Positions 24,619 through 32,264 of a DNA stretch of 64,000 bases are shown piece after piece. The position numbers were made by a program, and so were the translations under genes. This stretch comes from Actinophytocola sp963826035 (GTDB taxonomy: Bacteria; Actinomycetota; Actinomycetes; Mycobacteriales; Pseudonocardiaceae): the NCBI GenBank assembly GCA_963826035.1, contig CAWGVZ010000020.1, positions 332,148 through 396,147 of the forward strand. The letters are read 5' to 3'. The notes below the pieces were generated by a model. That model was not told where the DNA came from. It searched no databases and saw only the letters and a list, made by a program, of their open reading frames with translations. The stretch's first letter is position 1. The number at the start of each line of letters is the position of its first letter.

Positions 24619-25682
24619 GCGCGGTGTCACTGGTGGTGATCGGGTCGGGGGCGCTGGCCAACGCGACGTGTGACGCCCTCGCCACTCTCGCCGACACGCC
24701 AACAGATGTCGTGGTGATCGGCAGGAACGGCCCGAAGATCGAGAGTCTCTGCTACGTCGCCACCACGCTGGCCGGGCTCGCCGATCGGCCGGTCTCCTTC
24801 CGGCCGGCACCCGTCGACGGTTATGACTCGGAAGACCAGCTGGCCCGGGTGCTCCGGTCCGCCGCGCCGAGTGGCGTGTTCCTCTGCGCTTCTCGGCAGA
24901 GTCCCTGGGAGGCGGGTGCCGCACCGTCCGCCTGGACGGCTCTCCTCGCCCGTGCCGGGTTCGGCCTCACCCTGCCACTGCACGCCGACCTGGCCGTTCG
25001 CGTCGGTCGCACGGTGGCCGCCACCTGCCCGGACGCATGGCTGGTGAATGCCTGCTTCCCCGACGCGGTCAACCCACTGCTCGCCGAGCTCGACGTCCCG
25101 GTCCTCGCGGGGATCGGCAACGTCGCCACGCTCGCCGCGTCCGCTCAGGCCGCGCTCGGGTTGCCCGACCAGAGTTCGCTGCGGATGCTCGCCCATCACG
25201 CGCACCTGCACGAACCGTCCACACCGGAGGACGAGGCGCAGGTCTGGCTGGACGGCACGCCGGTCGCCGCGGTCACCCCGCTGCTCGCCGCCCAGCGGGC
25301 CACCCCCCGGCCCCAACTCAACCGGATCACCGGCGCGACGGCGGCCCGGTTCCTGCACGCGTTGCTGACCGGCGCCGAGCTGGCGACGCACGCGCCGGGC
25401 CCCGGCGCTCGCCCCGGCGGGTATCCGGTGTGGCTGCGCGAGGGCCGCGTCGAACTGCGCCTGCCCGACGGCGTCAGTGAAGCCGAGGCGGTGGCCCGCA
25501 ATCAGCGGTTCGCCGTGGCCGACGGTGTGCAGGTGATCGACGGAGAGGTCCGGTTCGCCCCGTCCGTCGCGGCCGCGCTGCGCGAGCCGGCACCGCACCT
25601 GGCGGAGGGGTTCCGGGCCACCGAACTGGCCGCCGCGTGCCGCGACCTGCTCGCCGTCCGCGACCGGCTGCGCGGCGCCTGA
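24615..25682 (+). CDS. Rossmann-fold dehydrogenase-like protein
   Basis: A 355-residue protein with an N-terminal nucleotide-binding fold: LVVIGSGALANATCDALATL (GxGxxA pattern), then a strand ending VVVIGRNG and another with SGVFLCASRQSP. WLVNACFPDAVNPLLAEL and GIGNVATLAA resemble the NAC-FPD-NP stretch of opine/malate/lactate-type dehydrogenases, where the Asn and Pro line the active site. The second half has no recognisable motif. The exact reaction is unknown; NAD(P) use is inference. It is the last gene of the rightward operon, ending at a strong palindrome. Confidence 0.65.
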   Translation: MSAVSLVVIGSGALANATCDALATLADTPTDVVVIGRNGPKIESLCYVATTLAGLADRPVSFRPAPVDGYDSEDQLARVLRSAAPSGVFLCASRQSPWEAGAAPSAWTALLARAGFGLTLPLHADLAVRVGRTVAATCPDAWLVNACFPDAVNPLLAELDVPVLAGIGNVATLAASAQAALGLPDQSSLRMLAHHAHLHEPSTPEDEAQVWLDGTPVAAVTPLLAAQRATPRPQLNRITGATAARFLHALLTGAELATHAPGPGARPGGYPVWLREGRVELRLPDGVSEAEAVARNQRFAVADGVQVIDGEVRFAPSVAAALREPAPHLAEGFRATELAAACRDLLAVRDRLRGA

Positions 25683-25689
25683 CGGGGCA

Positions 25690-25743
25690 TGCCTGGAACG
25701 ACGCCTTCCCTGCGTGATCGCAGGGAAGGCGTCGTTCCGGGCA
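25690..25743. terminator. Bidirectional terminator, 20-bp perfect arms
   Basis: GGAACGACGCCTTCCCTGCG (25695-25714), loop TGAT, and the exact complement (25719-25738), extended on both sides by TGCC/GGCA around a mismatch. It lies between convergent genes and contains the same ACGACGCCTTC core as the repeats at 7090 and 17086. Confidence 0.8.
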
Positions 25744-25748
25744 TTCGG

Positions 25749-26823
25749 CTATTCGCAGAGGGCGGCTTCGCGGACGTCGGCCACCTCGTCGTCCGCCAGA
25801 TGGCCGTTCACCACCACGAACACCGATCGGCCGTCCTCAGTGGCCGCGGTGAACGAGTCGAAGCCCGGCATGTTCCCGGCGTGCCCCCACGCGACACAGC
25901 CGCACGGCAACGGAAGCTCGCGGATCCCCAGCCCGTAGTTCGGCCCCTCGGCCGGCACGGTCGTCCGCATCTCGGCCAGCTGTGCCGGCGGCAGCACCCG
26001 GCCGGCCACCAGGACACGCGCGAAGCGGGTGAGGTCCGGGCCCGTGGAGATGAGCCCGGCCGCCGCCCCGGGGATGCTCGGCTCCGGTCGGTCACGTCGG
26101 TCACCGGCTGCCCGGGGAACGCGAAGTACCGTGCGCGTGCGGGCCGGGAATGCGCCGGTCGCCGGCCTCCGGGTAGCTGGCGTCGTGCAGGCGCAGCGGC
26201 TCGATCAGTCGTTCGGTGATCTCCGTGCCGATGTCGTTGCCCGTGACCGCTTCGACCAGCATGCCGAGCACGATGTATCCGGTGTTCGAGTACGCCCAAC
26301 CCGTGCCGGGCGCGAACAGCGGCGGATGGCTCGGTCCGATGTGGACGACGTCGGCCGCTTCCCAGGGATGGTCGGCCGCTTCCGGGTCGGCCAGCACATC
26401 CTTGATGTAGTCGGCCATTCCGCTCGTGTGCTGGAGCAGCTGTCGCACGGTGATGGCATCGCCGTCGTAGCCGTTGCCCGCCACGAGCCCCGGCAGGTGC
26501 CGCTCCACCGAGTCGTCGAGCGCGACGCGGCCCTCGGCCACCAGTTGCAGCACCACGGCGGCCGTGAACATCTTCGTGTTGCTCGCCACCCGGCCCCGGT
26601 CCCGCGGCCGGATCGACCGGTGGGTGCCCAGCTCGCGGGTACCGGCCGCCACGTGCCACGTGGCGTGGCCGTTCCGCACGTAGACCATCGCCCCCGGCGC
26701 ACCCGCCGTCACGAAGCCGTCGATCACCGCACGGGTGTCGTGCACCTGCGTGGCGTCCGCCGTACCCATCACCGCGCCGGCACATAACGACATCGCCAGT
26801 ATCCCGGCCCCGATCCGCATCAC
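25749..26823 (-). pseudogene. Secreted serine hydrolase (beta-lactamase/DD-peptidase class), two frameshifts
   Basis: A class C beta-lactamase-like serine hydrolase. It has a signal peptide (MMRIGAGILAMSLCAGAVMG), the Ser-x-x-Lys motif as SNTKMF, a Tyr-x-Asn motif in GWAYSNTGYI and a C-terminal HAGNMPGF that replaces the KTG-like HxG. The reading frame breaks twice. Near 26124 HAHG continues into YFAFPGQPVTDVTD only if one G is restored. Near 26078 the frame resumes as EPSIPGAAAGLISTGPDL only if another G is restored. Both are losses from G runs. The gene is either recently inactivated or the reads had homopolymer errors. Confidence 0.75.
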
Positions 26824-26914
26824 GATCCCCTTTGATCCGTTGGGGGAACGACGTTACGGAGCACCGCGAGCAAGACCCATGCGGTGAGCCCCCGCATCCG
26901 CGGTGGGGGCAGCC

Positions 26915-27574
26915 CTACCCGCGGGGTGACAGGACGACGCAACAGCGGTCGGGTGCCGCGTCCAACTGGGCCCGCATCTCCGTGTTCCCGAGGCCGGCGA
27001 GGAGCCCTCTCAGCAGCTTGAGATTCATGCCGCACACAAGTTGCGTGTGGTCCTGCGCCAGGGCGTGGAACGGGCAGTTGCCGAGCAGCACCCGGGTGCC
27101 GTCCGTGCGCGGTTCGAATCCCTGCTCCTCGAGGACGGTCACGAGGTCCGTACCGCCGAGGTCTGTACCGCCGAGTTCCTTGCCGTGGCGGTACGCGCTC
27201 TTCCCGAGAAGCGTCCGAGGGGACTCGCCCGAGCGGTCGGCCTCCTCGACGGCGGCAACCAGCAGGCGCGCCGCCAGGTCGTAGTGCCGCTCGGGAATGG
27301 ACACGGCCACCTGGCGTCCCGAACGGCGGTAGAGCTTGGCCGGCCGCCCGGCGCCCGGGCCGGTGCGGCCGTTGCGTCGTTCGTAGGTGGCGTCGAGCAG
27401 CTGTTCGTCGACCAGCTTGTCCAGATGGAAGGCCACGGTCGCGCGCGGAATGCCGAGCGCGGCGGCCACCTCGTCCCGGCAGACGGGAGCGGGCTGGCGC
27501 ACCACGTGCTCGTAGAGCCGTCGCCTGGCCGGCTCGTCGAGCGCGGCGACGGCGGCCACCAGGGCTTCATCCAT
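26915..27574 (-). CDS. Winged-helix regulator with a cysteine-rich C-terminus (ArsR/SufR-like)
   Basis: A 219-residue transcription factor. The N-terminal HTH is RRRLYEHVVRQPAPVCRDEVAAALGIPRATVAFHLDKLVDEQLL. The middle is GRPAKLYRRS, typical of SufR/PadR-like wings. The C-terminus carries CPFHALAQDHTQLVCGMN and a later DRCCVVL, a Cys spacing like the Fe-S ligands of SufR-type repressors. It may therefore sense iron-sulfur status or redox (inference). It is divergent from folE with a 94-base gap that contains TCTAA(A/G) inverted elements. Confidence 0.8.
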   Translation of the reverse strand: MDEALVAAVAALDEPARRRLYEHVVRQPAPVCRDEVAAALGIPRATVAFHLDKLVDEQLLDATYERRNGRTGPGAGRPAKLYRRSGRQVAVSIPERHYDLAARLLVAAVEEADRSGESPRTLLGKSAYRHGKELGGTDLGGTDLVTVLEEQGFEPRTDGTRVLLGNCPFHALAQDHTQLVCGMNLKLLRGLLAGLGNTEMRAQLDAAPDRCCVVLSPRG

Positions 27575-27620
27575 GACACCACTCTAAAACAAACATCGAT
27601 TGACGAAAACCCGGAGCCCT

Positions 27621-27648
27621 TCTAAGGTCGGGTGACGTTGACTTTAGA
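27621..27648. promoter_or_regulatory. Inverted repeat upstream of folE
   Basis: TCTAAGGTC (27621-27629) faces GACTTTAGA (27640-27648), 8 of 9 complementary with a 10-base spacer, 20 bases before the folE start. Another TCTAAA lies at 27593. It is a possible site for the divergent regulator. Confidence 0.35.
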
Positions 27649-27668
27649 CCACCACATGGAGACAGTCG

Positions 27669-28292
27669 ATGAGCCTGACCGACCTGGACGGCACCACCGT
27701 CGCCGCCCGGCATCTGAGCGTCGTGCGGGATCGCGGCACCGTGGACCTGGACGCGGCGGAACAGGCGGTTCGGGACCTCCTCACCGCCCTGGGCCGAGAT
27801 CCGTACGCCGAGCATCTGCGCGACACGCCCCGGCGCGTGGCGCACTCCTACGCCGAGCTGCTCAGCCCTCGGGAGTTCCAGCTGACCACGTTCCCCAACG
27901 ACGAGGGCTACGACGAGCTGGTGATCGCCAAGAACATCCCCGTGCAGTCGTTGTGTGAGCACCACCTGCTGCCGTTCCACGGCGTTGCCCATGTCGGGTA
28001 CCTGCCGGGCGCCCGGATCCTCGGCCTGTCGAAGCTCGCCAGGGTGGTCGAGCTGTTCGCCCGCGACCTGCAGGTGCAGGAACGGCTGACCAAGCAGGTG
28101 GCGGACTGGCTCCAGGAACACCTGTCGCCCCGGGGCGTCGGTGTGGTGATCGAGGCCGAGCACCTGTGCATGTCCCTGCGCGGCGTGCGAGCAGCGGGGT
28201 CGCACACGGTCACCTCGGCCCTGCACGGACTGCTCCGCGAGGACCAGAGCACCCGGCAGGAGTTCTTCGCGCTGACCGGGGTCAAGGCCTGA
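27669..28292 (+). CDS. folE: GTP cyclohydrolase I
   Basis: Converts GTP to 7,8-dihydroneopterin triphosphate, the first step of tetrahydrofolate/tetrahydrobiopterin synthesis. The 207-residue protein has SLCEHHLLPFHGVAHVGYLPG (zinc Cys and catalytic His), GLSKLARVVELFARDLQVQERLTKQVADWL and GVGVVIEAEHLCMSLRGVR (second zinc Cys), all intact. It is a stand-alone gene, not in a folate operon, so it may be a second copy supplying a pteridine or deazapurine pathway. GGAG lies 7 bases before the ATG. Confidence 0.93.
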   Translation: MSLTDLDGTTVAARHLSVVRDRGTVDLDAAEQAVRDLLTALGRDPYAEHLRDTPRRVAHSYAELLSPREFQLTTFPNDEGYDELVIAKNIPVQSLCEHHLLPFHGVAHVGYLPGARILGLSKLARVVELFARDLQVQERLTKQVADWLQEHLSPRGVGVVIEAEHLCMSLRGVRAAGSHTVTSALHGLLREDQSTRQEFFALTGVKA

Positions 28293-29376
28293 GATCGGCC
28301 AGGGCGGCGCGTAGCCGGTCGGTGGCGGCCGCGCCGGTCGAGGCGTGCGGGGACAGCCGCACCTGGTCCGGGCGCACGGTGGCCACCACTTCCGCGTCGG
28401 CCAGGCCGGCCGCCACCTCCGCGATGGTCCGGCCGGGCAGGCGGAAGGACAGGATGCCCGCCCGCCGGTCGGTGGCCGACACGATCTCCGCGCCGGCCGA
28501 CCGCAGCAGCTCGTCGAACTCGGCCACCCGGTCGGCGATCCGCCGGGAGATCACGGCCGGCCCGATCTCCTCCACCAGCTCCAGCGCCCTGGCCAGTGCG
28601 CCCGCGTTCACCGGGCTGAGGTTCGTCACCGACCACGACCGGGCACCGGGCGCCGGGTCGTGGATCTCGTCGTCGAACACCGCCGGGTCCTGGGCGCCGG
28701 TCCACCCGGACAGCAGCGGCTCCATCCGGTCGCGCGCACGGTCGGACAGCACGGCGAACGCGATCCCCCAGCCCGAGCGCAGCCACTTCTGCCCACCGCA
28801 CACGAGCACGTCGGCCACCTCCCACGGCTCGTCGACCACCCCGACGCCCTGGATGCCGTCCACCACCAGCAGCCGCTCCCCCACGACCTCGCGCAGCGCC
28901 GCGAGATCGGCCCGGTACCCCGTACGGAAGTCGACGGCGCTCACGGAGACGGCCGTCGTGTCCGGGGTCAGCGCCGCCGCGACCACGTCCGGGCTCATCC
29001 GCGACGTACGCAGCCGGCGCACGGTCACCCGGCCCGCCCGCTCGGCGCGAGCCCACGGGTAGGTGTTGGCCGGGAACTCCCCCGCCGACACCAGCACCTC
29101 ACCGGCCGGCAGGCCGAACGCCGCCTGGAACAGGCCCTGGCTCGTGTGCGGCAGCAGCGCCACCCGATCCTCGGTGGCACCGCACAGCCGCGCCACCGCC
29201 TGCCGGGCACGGAGTTCGTTGCGCATCAGGTCGTCCACTGTGGAGGCGCCCGCGGTCGCCAGCCTGCCGAGCAACGCCGCGCTCTCCTCGACCACCGCCC
29301 GCGACGGCGGCCCGACCCGCGCGAAGTCCACATAGCCGGGCGACTCGTCGAACTGCTCCAGCCAGATGTCCCCCAT
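28282..29376 (-). CDS. Aminotransferase class V-fold PLP enzyme
   Basis: A 364-residue PLP-dependent enzyme of the cysteine-desulfurase/isopenicillin-epimerase-like group. Pyridoxal site features: HTSQGLFQAAFGLPAGEVLVS, VSAVDFRTGYRADLAALREV, LLVVDGIQGVG (Asp contacting the ring N) and LVCGGQKWLRSGWGIAF, which holds the Schiff-base Lys in GGQKW. It ends RLSPHASTGAAATDRLRAALADL. The substrate is unknown. It is convergent with folE, the two ends overlapping by 11 bases. The start at 29376 lacks a clear ribosome site. Confidence 0.86.
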   Translation of the reverse strand: MGDIWLEQFDESPGYVDFARVGPPSRAVVEESAALLGRLATAGASTVDDLMRNELRARQAVARLCGATEDRVALLPHTSQGLFQAAFGLPAGEVLVSAGEFPANTYPWARAERAGRVTVRRLRTSRMSPDVVAAALTPDTTAVSVSAVDFRTGYRADLAALREVVGERLLVVDGIQGVGVVDEPWEVADVLVCGGQKWLRSGWGIAFAVLSDRARDRMEPLLSGWTGAQDPAVFDDEIHDPAPGARSWSVTNLSPVNAGALARALELVEEIGPAVISRRIADRVAEFDELLRSAGAEIVSATDRRAGILSFRLPGRTIAEVAAGLADAEVVATVRPDQVRLSPHASTGAAATDRLRAALADLRP

Positions 29377-29448
29377 GCGCGCCGATGCTAGTGCCCCGTC
29401 CAGGAATCGAGAAGCAACCGTCCCCCGCCCGCACCTAGCGTTCCAGCC

Positions 29449-29661
29449 ATGACGAACAACGCACGGATCAGGCAGTTCCACCGCTGGACGGCCCTCGTCT
29501 TCACGGTGACCACCATCGTCACGGCGGTCGTCCTGGCACAGGAGAACCCCGTGGAGTGGGTGTCCTACGTGCCCCTGTTCCCGCTCGCCGTCCTCCTGAT
29601 CACGGGGCTGACCATGTACACACAGCACTACCTCGGCAAGTGGCGCGCCCACCAGAAATGA
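29449..29661 (+). CDS. Small two-segment membrane protein
   Basis: A 70-residue protein with basic ends and two hydrophobic segments (WTALVFTVTTIVTAVVLAQ and VSYVPLFPLAVLLITGLTMY) around a short NPVEW loop. It resembles small uncharacterised actinobacterial membrane proteins; no function is known to me. It ends in a 19-bp-arm palindrome. Confidence 0.7.
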   Translation: MTNNARIRQFHRWTALVFTVTTIVTAVVLAQENPVEWVSYVPLFPLAVLLITGLTMYTQHYLGKWRAHQK

Positions 29662-29701
29662 CCCTGGGGACGCGGGAAGTCACCCGCGTCCCCAGGGTCA
29701 T
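29658..29701. terminator. Bidirectional terminator, 19-bp perfect arms
   Basis: ATGACCCTGGGGACGCGGG (29658-29676) and its exact complement (29683-29701) with a 6-base loop, overlapping the stop codon of the small membrane protein gene and ending 2 bases before the convergent gene at 29704. Confidence 0.8.
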
Positions 29702-29703
29702 GG

Positions 29704-31965
29704 TCACCGTGCCGGTAGCGACCGCTCGGCGAACTGCTCCGGGAGCGCGGTCACGACCCGTGGCGAGCCGTTGATGGTTCGGTAGGCGATCACCCAGTAC
29801 TGCCTGTTCGGCGTACTGATCTGGGCGACCGTCGGGTCGATGACCGACGCCACGCCCAACCCGTTCCACTGGAACTCCGCGTACGTGGCCGACCCGGCGG
29901 TGGTCTCGGCCCAGATCGAGAAGTCACCGTCCGCCTTGCGGTGGACCACCCACGTCCGGCCGTTGTTCGGGTCGATGATCGCGGCCGGGGCGCCGGCCGA
30001 CACCCCGGTACCGACCGGGGTCCAGGTGGACGGGAACACGCCCGCCGTGTCCTGCTTCATGGTGGCGATGGTGCCGTCGGCCGACCGGGCGAACACGGCC
30101 AACCGGTAACCGGGATAGGTCACGGCCGCGACCGTGCCACTCCCGTCACCGCCGAGGTCCAGCCACGGGGACACGGTCAGGTCGTTGCGGAACACCAGCG
30201 ACTTGACCGCACCCGAAGCGGCACGGACGAACACCCGCACACCATCGCGGGCCTGGGTCGTGGTCGGAGTGCCCACCAGGTCCTGGTCGCCGAGGTTGCG
30301 CCAGTACGGCACGGTCCCCGACCGCACGAACGCCCACAGCTTGCCGTCGACGTCCACGGCGAACACCACGGTCGTGCCGTCCGCCAGGTTCGCCGCCGCC
30401 GGCCCGTGGGCCAGCGAGCCACCGAGGTCCTGCAACGGCGTCCACGTGGGCGCGTTGAGCGCGGTCTGGGTACTCGTCCACACGTCGCCGCCGTCGCCGT
30501 ACTGCGCGGACACCTGAACCGTGCCACCGGCGCCGTGACTCAGGGCGGGCGGGCCGGCGAACGCCTCGTTGCCCGAGATCGTCTGGTACTGCGCGCTGTA
30601 GATCTCGGGGTCGGCCTGATAGGCGACCATCACCTTGCCGAGGTTGTCCACATAGGAGTAGACGACGCCCGTGGCCGACTGTCCCGGTTGGACCTTCGCC
30701 TGCAGCACCTGCAGCGGCGTGTCCTGCGGCGTCTGGATCACCGGCTGCGGTTCGGCGAACCAGCCCTCGAGGTCGACGTAGACCAGCGACTGCGCGGTGC
30801 TCTGGTTCTGGATCCGCACCATGCCGTCGGTCCCCGGCCGCACGATCACCGACGAACGATGGTGCGCCCCGGCCTGGTGCTGGGCATGCGACGTGGGCGG
30901 TGTCGCCTCACCGGTCGACCACACCCGCAGCACGCCGGCCGCGGCGCCGCCGCCCTGCACGCTCAGCATGGCGCCGGCGACGCCACGGGTCGGCAGCCCG
31001 AAGGTGCCGCCGACCGGGAGGTCGAGAAATCCGTTGGCCGGGATGTAGCCGCCGTAGAGCCGCCCGATCGCCGGGCGCAGGCCCGCGCCCACGGTGGCCG
31101 TCTTCGAGAAGTAGGCCATGGTGTCGACGATCAGGTGCGCGGGGGAAGTACCCCAGTTCTTGAACGTCACCTTGGTGTCGGTGGTGAGCGGGACGACCGT
31201 TCCGCTCGACGACGCGATGCCGTTCTCGTAGTTCAGCACTCCGTTGACGCTGATGGCCACTCCGGTCGGCGCCGCGCTGAAGTAGCCGGGCTGGGTCGAG
31301 GTCGGCGGCACGGTCAGCGACAGGAACGCGGCCGACGCACCGACCGGGATACCACCCGGGGCGAGGTCGATGGTGCGGGTGCCGTTCGCGAGGATGACGC
31401 CGCCGGTGGTGCGGGTGTCGACCACCCGCTTCTGCGTGATCGGGACCAGGCCGCCGTAGGTCCCACCGGTGGAGGTGGTGAAGTAGCCCTGGATCTCGAC
31501 GATCACATGCGTTTCGCCGTGTGCGTTGTAGACGGTGAGCTGGCCGTTGGCGCCTGGCCGCACGATCGCCACGTTCGACTGCTGCTCGGTGGCCATGGCG
31601 TAGACCGTCGACACGGACGGCCGCACGGTGTTGTGCTGGTACACGGTGATCCACGTGTTGGCCGTCGGTGCCGCCGCGATCACCCGCACCATCAACCCGC
31701 TCACGCCGGTGGCCGGCACTCCCCCGACGCCCACCGCGGCGAACGACGCCGTCCCACCCACCTTGAGCTTCACGTTGTTCGTGCGGGTGTCGTAAATCTT
31801 GTACGGCGCGGAGAGTGGCACGAAGTCCCCGCCCCGCCCGGCCCCGTCCGCCTGTGCCACCGGCCGGTCGACGGGCGCCACCACCACGGCCAACGCCGCG
31901 ACGACCACCGCCAGCCCGGCCACCATCCGTAACGCCGGTCTCCGGCGCTTTCGTGTCTCCAGCAT
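29704..31965 (-). CDS. Secreted repeat/beta-propeller protein paired with the RHS protein
   Basis: A 753-residue exported protein. Signal peptide: residues 1-40, with AQADG at the end. Then there are three related modules of about 120 residues, each beginning near YDTRT / VVDTRT / GRLYGG and ending with a V-x-V/I-x-x-GYF or GWF strand (EIQGYFTTS, DTMAYFSK, DLEGWFAEP). From about residue 430, repeats containing phrases such as WTPLQDLGG, YWRNLGDQD, SPWLDLGGD and STWTPVGTG resemble PLL-type propeller blades. These are likely sugar or surface binding. The gene starts 17 bases after the RHS stop, with AAAGGG before ATG 31965, so it belongs to the RHS operon. No enzyme motif is seen. Confidence 0.8.
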   Translation of the reverse strand: MLETRKRRRPALRMVAGLAVVVAALAVVVAPVDRPVAQADGAGRGGDFVPLSAPYKIYDTRTNNVKLKVGGTASFAAVGVGGVPATGVSGLMVRVIAAAPTANTWITVYQHNTVRPSVSTVYAMATEQQSNVAIVRPGANGQLTVYNAHGETHVIVEIQGYFTTSTGGTYGGLVPITQKRVVDTRTTGGVILANGTRTIDLAPGGIPVGASAAFLSLTVPPTSTQPGYFSAAPTGVAISVNGVLNYENGIASSSGTVVPLTTDTKVTFKNWGTSPAHLIVDTMAYFSKTATVGAGLRPAIGRLYGGYIPANGFLDLPVGGTFGLPTRGVAGAMLSVQGGGAAAGVLRVWSTGEATPPTSHAQHQAGAHHRSSVIVRPGTDGMVRIQNQSTAQSLVYVDLEGWFAEPQPVIQTPQDTPLQVLQAKVQPGQSATGVVYSYVDNLGKVMVAYQADPEIYSAQYQTISGNEAFAGPPALSHGAGGTVQVSAQYGDGGDVWTSTQTALNAPTWTPLQDLGGSLAHGPAAANLADGTTVVFAVDVDGKLWAFVRSGTVPYWRNLGDQDLVGTPTTTQARDGVRVFVRAASGAVKSLVFRNDLTVSPWLDLGGDGSGTVAAVTYPGYRLAVFARSADGTIATMKQDTAGVFPSTWTPVGTGVSAGAPAAIIDPNNGRTWVVHRKADGDFSIWAETTAGSATYAEFQWNGLGVASVIDPTVAQISTPNRQYWVIAYRTINGSPRVVTALPEQFAERSLPAR

Positions 31966-31982
31966 CGAACGTCCCTTTCTTC

Positions 31983-32264
31983 TCAACGATCGAACAGTCG
32001 CCGAATGCCTTGGGCGGCTTTCTTCGTCCCCTGTTTCAGCGGGATGATGGCGGCGGTGAGCAGGAGCGGGATCGTTTCGATGCCCATGGAACCGTCCATC
32101 GCCTTGTCCATGAAGTCCGCGAGGCCGTCGAAGGGATCCGTCCTGGACTCCTGGCCGGTCCGCCGGTTCTCGATGCCCTCCATGACCCCGCAGTGCGAGG
32201 TGGACCCGTTGCATTCCTTCCAGCCCCAGGTATCGCCATTGTCCCGGTGCTTCGGGCACGAGTC
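31983..32264 (-). other. Hint-released C-terminal tail of the RHS protein
   Basis: The 93 residues after the Hint HN motif (Asn codon at 32265-32267). It begins DSCPKHRDNGDTWGWKECNG, with three Cys before residue 30, has a hydrophobic helix (GIETIPLLLTAAIIPLK) and ends basic (KKAAQGIRRLFDR). It matches no toxin family I recognise. In polymorphic toxins this position carries the effector. Confidence 0.6.

Noticed and set aside
27108..27130. tRNA T-arm-like GGTTCGAATCC
   Set aside because: It is inside the coding sequence of the HTH regulator (GFEPR codons) and has no acceptor or anticodon stem around it.
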